From: Streptomyces longispororuber
Lineage (GTDB): Bacteria > Actinomycetota > Actinomycetes > Streptomycetales > Streptomycetaceae
Length of the DNA: 47,761 bases
Reading direction: 5' to 3'
Assembly: GCF_024448165.1 (NCBI RefSeq)
Contig: NZ_JAMOLN010000052.1
Location: 1 to 47,761, forward strand
Shown here: in pieces, positions 1 through 8,236 of the stretch
Layout of the letters: each line of letters begins with the position of its first letter
How positions within the stretch are numbered: position 1 is the first letter of the stretch
Program-made: the position numbers and the translations under genes
The notes under the pieces: model-generated
The model's database searches: none
What the model was told of the DNA's origin: nothing
The model's input: the letters and a program-made list of their open reading frames with translations, nothing else

Positions 1-155
1 ACCGTGGTGCGGAGGCGTTCCGCCTCCGCCGCGCACTCCTCGCAGTCCGCCAAGTGGGCCGGGACCAGGCGCTGTTCGGCGGGCGGCAGGGCGTGCACGG
101 CCCAGGCGCCGAGGAGTTCGCGCACCGACGCGTGGTCGTGGGCGTCCGTCGTCAT
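1..155 (-). CDS. Zinc-binding anti-sigma factor (zf-HC2), 3' part cut by window edge
   Basis: Only the first 51 codons are inside the window. The N-terminal domain carries the H-x3-C-x2-C signature (HLADCEEC, about residues 33-40) of zinc anti-sigma (ZAS) domains. These bind and hold an ECF sigma factor, usually from the inner face of the membrane. The ATG lies one base after the stop of the upstream ECF sigma gene, so the two are almost certainly cotranscribed and work as a pair. The sensor part lies outside the window, so the stimulus cannot be guessed. Confidence 0.85.
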   Translation of the reverse strand, partial: MTTDAHDHASVRELLGAWAVHALPPAEQRLVPAHLADCEECAAEAERLRTT

Positions 156-156
156 G

Positions 157-789
157 TCACGCGCCCCTCTCGTAGGCCGGGTCGGGCGGGTCCGCCAGGG
201 TTTCGGCCAGGCGGTGCAGGGCCGTGCGCAGGCGGGTCTTGGCGGTGCCTTCGGGGATGCCGAGTTCGGCCGCCGCCTGACGGTACGTCCGGCCCGCGAA
301 GTACGCCAGGTGCACCACCTGCCGTTGCGGCAGCGGGAGTTCGGCCAGGGCCGAGTGGAGGAGGAGGCTGCGCTCGCGGTCCACGACCCGTTCGTCGGGG
401 CCGGGCTCGGCGGCCGGGATGGCGTGCAGGACCTCGTCGTCGGCAGCGGCCGCCTTGCGGTGCCGGGCCTCGCTGCGCACCCAGTCGACCGCGCGCCGGT
501 GGGCCAGCATGGACAGCCAGGTGCGCAGCGAGCCGCGGCGGGCGTCGAAGGCGTAGGGCCGGGTCCACAGGTGGGCGAAGACCTCCTGGGCGACGTCGTC
601 GGCGGCGCCGGCCGAGCGGGTCACCCGGACGGCGACGCCGCGGACCAGGCCCCCGTAGGTGTCGTACACCTCGGAGAGCGCGCTCTCGTCGCCGTAGACG
701 AGGCGCTGGTGCAGATCGGCGTCGCGCGTCCGTTGGCCTGTCCGGTCCACCGGGTCGGTCGGGTCAGTGCGAGCCACCGGCACCACCAC
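157..789 (-). CDS. ECF RNA polymerase sigma factor, SigK-like
   Basis: A 210-residue sigma-70 family protein with only regions 2 and 4. Region 2 spans roughly residues 26-95 (core-binding helix with DDVAQEVF, then the -10 recognition stretch). Region 4 spans about 145-200, with the helix-turn-helix TYRQAAAELGIPEGTAKTRL. The size and the paired zinc anti-sigma gene one base downstream fit the SigK-type ECF group. The start is a GTG in a GTG-rich stretch behind GAAGG; a second GTG one codon later and another at codon 5 are equally possible. No clear autoregulatory promoter was recognised upstream. Confidence 0.9.
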   Translation of the reverse strand: MVVPVARTDPTDPVDRTGQRTRDADLHQRLVYGDESALSEVYDTYGGLVRGVAVRVTRSAGAADDVAQEVFAHLWTRPYAFDARRGSLRTWLSMLAHRRAVDWVRSEARHRKAAAADDEVLHAIPAAEPGPDERVVDRERSLLLHSALAELPLPQRQVVHLAYFAGRTYRQAAAELGIPEGTAKTRLRTALHRLAETLADPPDPAYERGA

Positions 790-805
790 CTTCAGGCCCC
801 TTCCT

Positions 806-828
806 AGCGTCCGGCGGGGCCGGACGCC
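806..828 (-). terminator. Terminator hairpin after the aminotransferase gene
   Basis: A perfect 9-bp stem (GCGTCCGGC / GCCGGACGC) with a 3-base loop at 807-827. It lies between the stop of the aminotransferase gene (845) and the ECF sigma start (789), in the minus-strand direction. There is no T-tract, as is usual in this GC range. Confidence 0.6.
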
Positions 829-844
829 AGGGGTCGGGGCGGCT

Positions 845-1930
845 TCAGCCGGTGAGCGCGTCGAGCAGCCGGTCGACGTCGGCGACGGTGTTGTACAGAT
901 GGAAGGAGGCCCTCAAGTTCCCTGCCCGGTCGGAGAGTTCGATTCCGAGCTCGTGCAGCGCGGACCGGCGCACGCCGAGTCCGGGGACCGACACGATCGG
1001 GGAGCCGGGCGCCGGGACGGGCTCGTGCCCCAGTGCGGCGAGGCCGTCCCGGAACCGGTCGGCCAGGGCGAGGTCGTGGGCGCGGATCGCGTCGGGGCCC
1101 AGCTCCTCGATGAGGGCGAGGGAGTGCCGGGCACCCGTGTACGACAGCAGGCCCGGCGTCTCGTCGAACCGGCGGGCGGAGCGGGCGAGTTCGGTGACGG
1201 GGCCGTAGCAGCTGTCCCAGGGGCGCTCCCCCGCGACCCAGCCGCCGAAGACGGGGTCGAGGGACTCCAGGTCATCGGGGCCGACGAAGAAGGCCGCGCC
1301 GCGCGGGCAGGTGAGCCACTTGAAGGCGACGGAGGAGACGTAGTCGGCCGCGGCGGCGTGCTCGGCGAGCGGGAACCAGCCCGCGGCCTGCGAGGCGTCC
1401 ACGTAGAGGCGGGCGTCGTGGTCCCGGGTCGCGGTGCGCAGCGCGGCGAGGTCCGCCACCCGGCCGTCCGCCGACTGGGCCGCGCTGACCGCGACCAGGG
1501 CCGTGCCGGGCCGGACGGACTCGGCGAGCGCGTCCAGCGGCACGATGCGCACCTTGAGGTCGCGGCGCACGTGGAAGGGGTTGATCGTGGAGCTGAACTC
1601 GCCCTCCGCCGTGAGGACTTCGGCCCCCTCGGGCAGTGACGCGGCGATCAGGCCGGTGTAGACGGCGACGGAGGCGCCCGTCGCCACGCGGCCGACCGGC
1701 ACCCCCGCGATCCGCGCGAAGGCGGCCCGCGCCTCCTCCACGTCGGTGAAGAGGGAGTCGATGGGGCCGCCCTGTGCCATGGCGGTGACGGCGTCGCGGA
1801 CGGCGTCGGCCGCGCGCCCGGGCAGCAGTCCCGAGCTGGCGGTGTTCAGGTAGGTGGTGGCGGGGGTGTACTGGGCGCGGACCAGTTCCAGGTCCAGGAC
1901 GGGGCCGTGGTGCTCACCGGAGGTCTCCAT
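845..1930 (-). CDS. PLP-dependent aminotransferase class V-fold protein
   Basis: 361 residues if started at ATG 1930; an in-frame TTG eight codons upstream has no better ribosome site. The fold-type I PLP enzyme layout is visible: a phosphate/ring-binding region (ATGASVAVYT, about 83-92), the Asp that contacts the PLP nitrogen in LYVDAS (D178) and the Schiff-base Lys in AFKWLT (K204). This places it in the cysteine desulfurase/isopenicillin-N-epimerase-like superfamily. The substrate cannot be told from sequence; such stand-alone actinobacterial members are often annotated only to family. It is monocistronic, closed by the hairpin at 806-828. Confidence 0.85.
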   Translation of the reverse strand: METSGEHHGPVLDLELVRAQYTPATTYLNTASSGLLPGRAADAVRDAVTAMAQGGPIDSLFTDVEEARAAFARIAGVPVGRVATGASVAVYTGLIAASLPEGAEVLTAEGEFSSTINPFHVRRDLKVRIVPLDALAESVRPGTALVAVSAAQSADGRVADLAALRTATRDHDARLYVDASQAAGWFPLAEHAAAADYVSSVAFKWLTCPRGAAFFVGPDDLESLDPVFGGWVAGERPWDSCYGPVTELARSARRFDETPGLLSYTGARHSLALIEELGPDAIRAHDLALADRFRDGLAALGHEPVPAPGSPIVSVPGLGVRRSALHELGIELSDRAGNLRASFHLYNTVADVDRLLDALTG

Positions 1931-2012
1931 GGCACCACTGTGCCCCGCCGCCAACTACCCGTCCATTGCGAATAATTGAGCAGTATCCCTAAGGAACCCT
2001 TATCGGTCCTGG

Positions 2013-2729
2013 TCAGGCGCCCGGGACCGCGCAGCCGTCGGGGCCGCAGGCGTCGCCGCCGCCGGCGCTGTCGATGACGGTCAGCGGGGAGCGGGCGCCC
2101 CACGCCTGGGTGAGGGCCTGGGTGAAGACCTCGGCGGGCTGGGCGCCGGAGACACCGAACTTGCGGTCGAGGACGAAGAACGGCACGCCGTTCGCGCCCA
2201 GCTCGGCCGCCTCGCGCTCGTCGGCGCGCACCTCGTCCGCGTAGGCGGTGGGGTCGGCGAGGACGGCGCGCACCTCGGCCTCGTCGAGGCCCGCCTCGAC
2301 GGCGAGCCGGACGACGTGCTCCTCGTCGGCGAAGACGGAGCCCTGGTCGGCGAAGTTGCCGCGGTACAGGGCGTCGATCATGGCGTCCTGGACGCCCTTC
2401 TCGTGGGCGAGGTGGAGCAGCCGGTGCAGATCGAAGCTGTTGCCGTAGTCGCGGCCCTCGGTGAGGTAGGGCAGGCCGAGGGCCTCGGCCTGCCGGCCGA
2501 GCCCCTTCTCGTTCTCGGCGGCCTGGGCCTCGCTGATGCCGTACTTCTTGGCGATGTGCGGGACGACGAGCCCGGTGTCGCCCTTGGCGACGGTCGGGTC
2601 CAGCTCGAAGGACCGGTGCACGACCTCGACCTCGTCCTTGTGCGGGAACGCGTCGAGGGCCTGCTCGAACCGGGACTTGCCGATGTAGCAGAACGGGCAG
2701 TTGATGTCGGTCCAGATCTCGACGCGCAT
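2013..2729 (-). CDS. DsbA-family oxidoreductase, FrnE-like
   Basis: A 238-residue cytoplasmic thioredoxin-fold protein (no signal peptide) with a CPFC redox motif at residues 11-14 and the long helical insertion typical of the FrnE/2-hydroxychromene-2-carboxylate isomerase branch of the DsbA family. The cis-Pro segment is in GVPFFV. The C-terminus has a further Cys pair (CGPDGC). FrnE-type proteins act in disulfide exchange or polyketide/oxidative-stress chemistry; the substrate here is unknown. The start ATG has GAGAAG nearby. It is flanked upstream by two tandem hairpins. Confidence 0.9.
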   Translation of the reverse strand: MRVEIWTDINCPFCYIGKSRFEQALDAFPHKDEVEVVHRSFELDPTVAKGDTGLVVPHIAKKYGISEAQAAENEKGLGRQAEALGLPYLTEGRDYGNSFDLHRLLHLAHEKGVQDAMIDALYRGNFADQGSVFADEEHVVRLAVEAGLDEAEVRAVLADPTAYADEVRADEREAAELGANGVPFFVLDRKFGVSGAQPAEVFTQALTQAWGARSPLTVIDSAGGGDACGPDGCAVPGA

Positions 2730-2760
2730 GGGGGTCTTCTCGCTTCAGCCGGTGTCGTAC

Positions 2761-2784
2761 GGGCGCAGGGGGTGCCCTGCGCCC
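2761..2784. terminator. Perfect hairpin upstream of the DsbA-family gene
   Basis: GGGCGCAGGG (2761-2770) pairs perfectly with CCCTGCGCCC (2775-2784) around a GGTG loop. It lies 31 bases before the DsbA-family start, downstream of the second hairpin at 2813-2836. It could be the second half of a double terminator or a leader structure of the DsbA-family mRNA. Confidence 0.5.
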
Positions 2785-2812
2785 CAGTACAACCGGATGC
2801 CGCCTCCGCTCA

Positions 2813-2836
2813 TTCCCGGCCCACGAGGGCCGGGAA
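2813..2836 (-). terminator. Terminator after the dioxovalerate dehydrogenase/DUF1349 operon
   Basis: TTCCCGGCCC (2813-2822) and GGGCCGGGAA (2827-2836) form a perfect 10-bp stem with an ACGA loop, eight bases beyond the DUF1349 stop codon on the minus strand. Confidence 0.7.
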
Positions 2837-2844
2837 CGAGGAGG

Positions 2845-3453
2845 TCAGGAGCCGTCGCGCAGCCCTTGCGGCCAGTTCGGGCGGAATTCGATGCCGTCGT
2901 ACGTGACCACGCACCCCTCCCCCACCGGGGACTGCGCCAGGAAGCCCACGTGGGCCGCCGCCGCGGACTTCTCGTCGCCCAGGGAGAAGATCCGGACGAA
3001 GGTCCACTTCTCACCGTCGAGCGAGGCGTGGAACGCGAACGCGGCGCCGGTGCGGCTGATCCGCAGCCAGACCGAGGACCCGGTCACCACGAAGGCGTTC
3101 GCGTCGTCGGAGTGGCCGCGGGTGACGACCGTACAGATCGTCGGCTCGTCCGGGGAGCGCTCGAAGCAGAGCTTCGCCCACTCCCGGTCCCCCACGTGGA
3201 GGTAGAGGACGCCCGCGTCGAACGCCGCCTCGAAACCGACCGTGACCCGGGCGATCAGCTGGAAGTCGCCGACCGGGTCCCCGAGCAGCCGGGGCGCGTC
3301 GGAGGCCGGTTCCAGCGCGTCACCGGTCGGCGGCACGAAGCGGTCCTGGCGGGGGCCCGCCCAGCCGGTGAGCGTCCCGTCCTCGTAGGACCAGTGGCCG
3401 TCGGGGCCGTAGGTGCGCAACGGGAAGGGCAGCTCGGGGAGTCGGAGTTCCAT
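2845..3453 (-). CDS. DUF1349 domain protein (concanavalin-like fold)
   Basis: 202 residues covering one DUF1349 domain, a beta-sandwich related to yeast 'regulation of enolase protein 1' and lectin-like folds. Visible family marks are the N-terminal strand pairs, the AKLCFERS segment and the C-terminal VVTYDGIEFRP. There is no signal peptide. It starts four bases after the stop of the dioxovalerate dehydrogenase gene, so it is in that operon and presumably responds to the same IclR regulator. The biochemical role of the family is not established; association with sugar-acid metabolism is an inference from context. Confidence 0.85.
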   Translation of the reverse strand: MELRLPELPFPLRTYGPDGHWSYEDGTLTGWAGPRQDRFVPPTGDALEPASDAPRLLGDPVGDFQLIARVTVGFEAAFDAGVLYLHVGDREWAKLCFERSPDEPTICTVVTRGHSDDANAFVVTGSSVWLRISRTGAAFAFHASLDGEKWTFVRIFSLGDEKSAAAAHVGFLAQSPVGEGCVVTYDGIEFRPNWPQGLRDGS

Positions 3454-3457
3454 GCCC

Positions 3458-5008
3458 TCAGTTTTCCAGGCGGCCGTCGTAGCGACGCGGCAGCCCCAGG
3501 GGGTTGTCGTCCCGCAGCTCCGGCGGCAGCAGCGCCTCCGGCGTCGTCTGGTACGAGACCGGGCGCAGCCAGCGCTCGATGGCGGTGCCGCCCACCGAGG
3601 TGGAGGTGGAGGTCGTCGCCGGGTACGGGCCGCCGTGGTGCTGGGCGGGGGCGACGGCGACGCCGGTCGGCCAGCCGTTGACCAGGACGCGGCCGGCCAG
3701 CGGGGTCAGCTCGGCGAGGATCTCGGTGCCCCGGCCCTCGCCCGCGGCCTCGCCGGCCGACAGCTGGACGGTGGCCGTGAGGTTGCCGGGGAGGCGGGAG
3801 AGGACCGCGGTGATCTCGTCGGCCGTCTCGTAGCGGGCGACGACGGTGACCGGGCCGAAGCACTCCTCCAGGAGCAGGTCGTGCGGGCCGCCCTGCTGCG
3901 CGAGGTGCGCGGCCGGGACCGTGAGGAAGCCCGGGCTGACCGTGTGCTCGCTGCCCGCGCCCGGGGTCACCGGGGCGTCCACGTCGGGCAGCTCGGCGCG
4001 CTCGGCGACGCCGGCGATGAAGTTGTCGCGCATGCGGTGGTCGAGCAGGACGCCGGCCGCGGTGTCGCTGACGGCGGCCGTGAGCGACTTGACCAGGCTG
4101 TCGCCCGCCTCGCCGCGCGGCGCGAAGACCAGGCCGGGCTTCACGCAGAACTGGCCGACGCCGAGCGTCATGGATCCGGCCAGGCCGGTGCCGATCTGCT
4201 CGGGGCGCTCGGCGGCCGCGGCCTCGGTGATCACGACCGGGTTGAGCGAGCCCAGCTCGCCGTGGAACGGGATCGGCACCGGGCGGGCCGCCGCCGCGTC
4301 GAACAGCGCCCGGCCGCCGCGTACGGAACCGGTGAACCCGGCCGCCGCGACGAGGGGGTGCTTGACCAGCTCGACCCCGGCCTCGAAGCCGTGGACCAGG
4401 CCGAGCACGCCCTCCGGGATGCCGTGCTGGACGGCGGCCCGGCGGATCACGGAGGCGACCAGCTCGGAGGTGGCCGGGTGGTCGGGGTGCGCCTTGACGA
4501 CGACCGGGCAGCCGGCCGCGAGGGCGCTCGCCGTGTCGCCGCCGGGCACCGAGAAGGCGAAGGGGAAGTTCGACGCCGAGTAGACGGCGACGACGCCCAG
4601 CGGGATCTTGTAGCGGCGCAGGTCCGGGATCGGCGGCGTCGCCGTGTCGTCCGGGTGGTCGATGACGACACCGAGGAAGGCGCCCTCGTCGACGATGTCC
4701 GCGAACGCCCTCAGCTGGAAGCAGGTGCGGGCGAGTTCACCGGTGAGCCGGACGGGGCCGAGCGCGGTCTCCGCGTCCGCGGCCTCGATCAGGTGGGCCC
4801 CGGCAGACCCGGCCTCGTCGAGCAGGTCGGCCGCCGTGCGCAGGAAGGCGGCGCGGACGGTGCGGTCGGCGAGGGCGGCGCGGGCGTCCTGGGCGGCACG
4901 GACAGCCTGGTCCACTTCCTGGGCCGTGGCCTCGACCGCAACCTGCTCCCGCTGCTTCCCGGTTCGGGGGTCGACACTCCAGACTGGTGCTGCTGCCACG
5001 ACTGCCAC
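3458..5008 (-). CDS. Aldehyde dehydrogenase, 2,5-dioxovalerate (alpha-ketoglutaric semialdehyde) type
   Basis: 516 residues, longer than ordinary ALDHs and matching the NAD(P)-dependent 2,5-dioxopentanoate dehydrogenases that oxidise alpha-ketoglutaric semialdehyde to 2-oxoglutarate. The Asn and fold region is SASNFPFAFSVPGGD (144-158), the general-base Glu is E251 (FHGELGS) and the catalytic Cys is C288 (GQFCVKPG). The GTG start at 5008 is chosen because GGAGG lies nine bases upstream. It is the last step of oxidative uronate, glucarate/galactarate and L-arabinonate breakdown, and the window also encodes the preceding dehydratases (29.8-30.7 and 36.3-37.2 kb). It is divergent from an IclR gene, with a dyad operator between. 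Confidence 0.9.
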   Translation of the reverse strand: MAVVAAAPVWSVDPRTGKQREQVAVEATAQEVDQAVRAAQDARAALADRTVRAAFLRTAADLLDEAGSAGAHLIEAADAETALGPVRLTGELARTCFQLRAFADIVDEGAFLGVVIDHPDDTATPPIPDLRRYKIPLGVVAVYSASNFPFAFSVPGGDTASALAAGCPVVVKAHPDHPATSELVASVIRRAAVQHGIPEGVLGLVHGFEAGVELVKHPLVAAAGFTGSVRGGRALFDAAAARPVPIPFHGELGSLNPVVITEAAAAERPEQIGTGLAGSMTLGVGQFCVKPGLVFAPRGEAGDSLVKSLTAAVSDTAAGVLLDHRMRDNFIAGVAERAELPDVDAPVTPGAGSEHTVSPGFLTVPAAHLAQQGGPHDLLLEECFGPVTVVARYETADEITAVLSRLPGNLTATVQLSAGEAAGEGRGTEILAELTPLAGRVLVNGWPTGVAVAPAQHHGGPYPATTSTSTSVGGTAIERWLRPVSYQTTPEALLPPELRDDNPLGLPRRYDGRLEN

Positions 5009-5060
5009 GACGGATTTCCTCCAGCTTTTCTCGCGGCTCGCAGGACGGGCCCCGAGGGTC

Positions 5061-5076
5061 GTTCGATATACTGAAC
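5061..5076. promoter_or_regulatory. Candidate IclR operator (GTTC-N8-GAAC dyad)
   Basis: GTTCGATATACTGAAC is a dyad of the form GTTCnnTATAnnGAAC in the 129-bp divergent space between the dehydrogenase and the IclR gene. Length, AT-rich core and position are typical of IclR-family binding sites. Confidence 0.55.
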
Positions 5077-5137
5077 GCTGTCTCTGATGATGAACTCTAC
5101 GGAGACTATTTCTCGTCGAACGAAGGGGTCAAGGGCG

Positions 5138-5932
5138 ATGTCGGCAGGCGAGACGGGGGCGGCAGCGGGCGCCGGAGCGGGTGGCGCACAGGTCAAGTCG
5201 GCGGTGCGCACGGTCGAACTGCTCGAATACTTCGCGGGGCGGCCCGGTATGCACTCCCTGGCCGCGGTCCAGGAGGCCGTGGGCTATCCCAAGTCCAGCC
5301 TCTACATGCTGCTGCGCACGCTCGTGGAGCTCGGCTGGGTGGAGACCGACGCGACCGGGACGCGGTACGGGATCGGGGTGCGGGCGCTGCTCGTCGGCAC
5401 CTCGTACATCGACGGCGACGAGGTCGTGGCCGCCGCCCGGCCCACCCTCGACCGGCTCTCCGACGACACGACCGAGACCATCCACCTGGCGCGGCTCGAC
5501 GGCACGAACGTGGTGTACCTGGCGACCCGCCAGTCGCAGCACTATCTGCGGCCCTTCACCCGGGTCGGGCGCCGGCTGCCCGCGCACTCCACGTCGCTGG
5601 GCAAGGCGCTGCTCGCCACCCACACCGACGAGCAGGTCCGCAAGATGCTGCCGGAGACGCTGCCCGCGCTGACCGAGCACACGATCACCGACCGCGAGAA
5701 GCTCATCGAGGAGCTGCACGTGGTGCGCGAGCAGGGGTTCGCCGTGGACCGCGAGGAGAACACGCTGGGGCTGCGCTGCTTCGGCGTGGCGATCCCCTAC
5801 CGGACCCCGGCGCGGGACGCCATCTCCTGCTCCGTGCCGGTGGCCCGGCTGACGCCCGCGCACGAGCAGATGGTGAAGGACGCGCTGTTCGACGCCCGGG
5901 ACCGGCTGACGCTGGCCACGCGCCGGCTCTGA
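5138..5932 (+). CDS. IclR-family transcriptional regulator
   Basis: 264 residues from ATG 5138, chosen over an ATG 17 codons upstream because GAAGGGG lies nine bases before it. An Ala/Gly-rich tail is followed by a winged helix-turn-helix (about residues 18-80, with HSLAAVQEAVGYPKSSLYML) and an IclR effector domain (about 85-262, with LPAHSTSLGKALLA and a GVAIPY segment). IclR proteins of this type control aromatic or sugar-acid catabolism. Its divergent neighbour is the dioxovalerate dehydrogenase operon, so a uronate or aldarate intermediate is the likely ligand (inference). Confidence 0.92.
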   Translation: MSAGETGAAAGAGAGGAQVKSAVRTVELLEYFAGRPGMHSLAAVQEAVGYPKSSLYMLLRTLVELGWVETDATGTRYGIGVRALLVGTSYIDGDEVVAAARPTLDRLSDDTTETIHLARLDGTNVVYLATRQSQHYLRPFTRVGRRLPAHSTSLGKALLATHTDEQVRKMLPETLPALTEHTITDREKLIEELHVVREQGFAVDREENTLGLRCFGVAIPYRTPARDAISCSVPVARLTPAHEQMVKDALFDARDRLTLATRRL

Positions 5933-5943
5933 GGGACGGCCGG

Positions 5944-5963
5944 CCTCCGCCGCGCGGCGGAGG
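5944..5963 (+). terminator. Terminator after the IclR gene
   Basis: A perfect self-complementary stretch: CCTCCGCC and GGCGGAGG arms around GCGC, 12 bases after the IclR stop codon. Confidence 0.6.
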
Positions 5964-6017
5964 GGGATCCGCACGGGGCAGGACGTCCGGCGTGCGCGCC
6001 GGGACCAGCCTGGACGT

Positions 6018-6962
6018 ATGACTCCCACCACCCGTTCCGTCCTGCGCGCCGGCGCCGTCCTCGCCTGCGTTCCCTACCTCGCCCTGAAGGTCGCCTGGAT
6101 CGCGGGCGGCCGGATCGGCATCCCCGACGGGAGCGCGCTGCTCGACCACCGGGGCGTCATGGCCGCCGCCAACGCCTTCACCGTGCTGCTCGACGGCGCG
6201 GTCGTCGTGCTCGCGCTGCTGCTGACCCGGCCGTGGGGACGGCGGGTGCCCGCGTGGTCGCTCGCCGTGCCGATGTGGGTGGCGACCGGGCTGCTCACGC
6301 CGATCATGACCGGGTTCCCCGCGCAGCTGGCCGTCCAGGCCTTCGCCGGGTCGACGCCCGCGGCGAAGGAGCGCGAACCGTTCCTCGACGACTGGGTGTT
6401 CGCGGTCGTCTACCCGGCCTTCATCGTGCAGGGCCTCTGTCTGGGCGCCCTGTTCGTCGACTACGCCCGGCAGCGGTGGGGACACCTCTGGCAGGGCCGG
6501 GTGCGGGACCTGGCCGGGCCCGCGCCGCGCGGCGCCGCCGTGGTGGCCGCCCTGCTCGCGCTGTTCCCCGGGGTGGTGCACCTGCTGTGGGCGGTCGGCG
6601 CCGGCACCGGGCTCAACGCGGCCCGTGCCGACAGCAGGACCAGCGACTTCTTCGTCATGGAGGCCCTGAACGTGCTGTACCTGGCCACCGCCGTCGCCGG
6701 CGGACTGCTGCTGGCGTTCCGGCGGGGCCGGGACCTGCCGGTGAAGGTGCCGCTGGCGATGGCCTGGGTCGGGGCGGGCGCGGTGGCGTGCTGGGGCGGC
6801 TGGCTGGGGCTCGCCTCGCTGATCGGCGTCGCCGACGCTGCCGACCGGCCCACGGCGCTGATGAACCTCACCTACGCTGGGCAGATGATCACCGGTCTGC
6901 TCGTCGCCTCCGTCGGGGTCCGCTGCTTCGCCGCCCGCGCGCAGACCCCCGTACGGGCATGA
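6018..6962 (+). CDS. Multispanning membrane protein of unknown function
   Basis: 314 residues with about eight hydrophobic segments (near residues 8-28, 50-68, 78-98, 130-150, 175-200, 215-235, 250-272 and 285-305) and short charged loops. No known family was recognised. Its stop overlaps the start of the histidine kinase gene by four bases (ATGA), so it is the first gene of a three-gene operon with the two-component system. A role as accessory sensor or as a co-regulated membrane protein is possible but is only inferred from this linkage. The start ATG has only a weak ribosome site. Confidence 0.8.
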   Translation: MTPTTRSVLRAGAVLACVPYLALKVAWIAGGRIGIPDGSALLDHRGVMAAANAFTVLLDGAVVVLALLLTRPWGRRVPAWSLAVPMWVATGLLTPIMTGFPAQLAVQAFAGSTPAAKEREPFLDDWVFAVVYPAFIVQGLCLGALFVDYARQRWGHLWQGRVRDLAGPAPRGAAVVAALLALFPGVVHLLWAVGAGTGLNAARADSRTSDFFVMEALNVLYLATAVAGGLLLAFRRGRDLPVKVPLAMAWVGAGAVACWGGWLGLASLIGVADAADRPTALMNLTYAGQMITGLLVASVGVRCFAARAQTPVRA

Positions 6963-8236
6963 GACGCGCCGCCCGCGTCCTGTTCGGGCGGGTCGCCCGC
7001 CGCCGGTGGGTGCATCTGATCCTCGGCGGCGCGCTCGCGATGCCGTACGTGCTGGTGGGCTCGGTCGTCGTCGGGCCGCTGGTCGGCGCGGACGACGTGT
7101 TCACCGATCTGCCGCTCCAACTCCTGTCGTTCCTGGTCGGGTTGCCGCTCGCCGCGGTCACCGCGCTGTTCCCGCTGACCCGGCCGATGTCGGTGGCCGC
7201 CGTACGGGCGCTGTGCTCGGTCGACGGCGGGGCGCTGGCGGACGGGCCGCCGCGCAGCCGGGCCGCGCGGGGCCGCACCGTCGCCTGGTTCACGCTGCAC
7301 CTGGGGCTGGGCGGGGTGCTGAGCGGGATGACGCTGGCGCTGCCGCCGTTCGCGGTGGCGCTGATCGCGCTGCCGTTCTTCCCGGGGCTGCGGGACTCGA
7401 AGCCGGCACTGCCCGGCGTCCTGCAGCACGGCTGGGCGCTGGTGCTCGCGCCGGTCGCGGGCGCGCTGATGCTGGTGGCGCTCGCGGCGGTCGCGGCGCT
7501 CGCCTCGGGGCTGCTCGCCCGGTGGGCGCCCGCGCTGCTCGGGCCGACCCCGGCGGACCGGCTCGCGGCGGCCGAGGCCCGCGCCGCCGATCTGGCCGTG
7601 CGCAACCGGCTCGCACGCGAACTGCACGACTCCGTGGGGCACGCGCTGAGCGCGGTCACCCTCCAGGCGAGCGCCGCGCGCCGGGTGCTCGACAGCGACC
7701 CGGACTTCGTCCGCGAGGCGCTGGCGGCCATCGAGGACACCACCCGCCGCACCGTGGGTGAACTCGACGCCGTCCTGGGCGTGTTGCGGGCGGCGGGCGA
7801 CGCCTCGGACACCGCGCCCGCGCCCACGCTCGCCGACGACCTCGACGGTCTGCTGCGCCGCACCCGGGCCGCCGGTCTCGACGTGTCGGCGCGGGTCGAC
7901 GTCGATCCGGCCACCGTCCCGCCGCTCGTCTCCCGGGAGGCGTACCGGATCGTGCAGGAGGCGCTGAGCAACGCCCTCAAGCACGCGGGGACCCCGCTGG
8001 GGCTGCGGCTCGTCCGGGACGGCGACGCCCTGCGCGTCACCGCCGAGAACGCGCTGCCCGCGCACCCCGTCGCCCCGGCCCGCGCGGGCGGCGGCCACGG
8101 CCTGTCCGGTGTCGCGGACCGGGCCCGGCTGCTCGGCGGCAGCGCCACGGCCGGGGCCGACGACTCCGGCACGTGGCGCCTCGACGTACGACTCCCCCTG
8201 ACCGGCCCCGCCCCGAAAGGACCCACGGCCCCGTGA
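6959..8236 (+). CDS. Sensor histidine kinase, NarL/LuxR-system type (HisKA_3)
   Basis: 425 residues. The N-terminal half holds about four membrane segments (near 18-40, 52-72, 108-142 and 157-187). The HisKA_3 dimerisation domain has the phosphoacceptor His in RELHDSVGH (H223), followed by a HATPase domain with an N-box (EALSNALKHAG) and a G-box (GGGHGLSGVADRA). The signal is unknown; there is no large extracellular domain, so it may sense a membrane-embedded cue. ATGA overlap with the membrane protein upstream and GTGA overlap with the response regulator downstream show translational coupling. Confidence 0.93.
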   Translation: MRRAARVLFGRVARRRWVHLILGGALAMPYVLVGSVVVGPLVGADDVFTDLPLQLLSFLVGLPLAAVTALFPLTRPMSVAAVRALCSVDGGALADGPPRSRAARGRTVAWFTLHLGLGGVLSGMTLALPPFAVALIALPFFPGLRDSKPALPGVLQHGWALVLAPVAGALMLVALAAVAALASGLLARWAPALLGPTPADRLAAAEARAADLAVRNRLARELHDSVGHALSAVTLQASAARRVLDSDPDFVREALAAIEDTTRRTVGELDAVLGVLRAAGDASDTAPAPTLADDLDGLLRRTRAAGLDVSARVDVDPATVPPLVSREAYRIVQEALSNALKHAGTPLGLRLVRDGDALRVTAENALPAHPVAPARAGGGHGLSGVADRARLLGGSATAGADDSGTWRLDVRLPLTGPAPKGPTAP

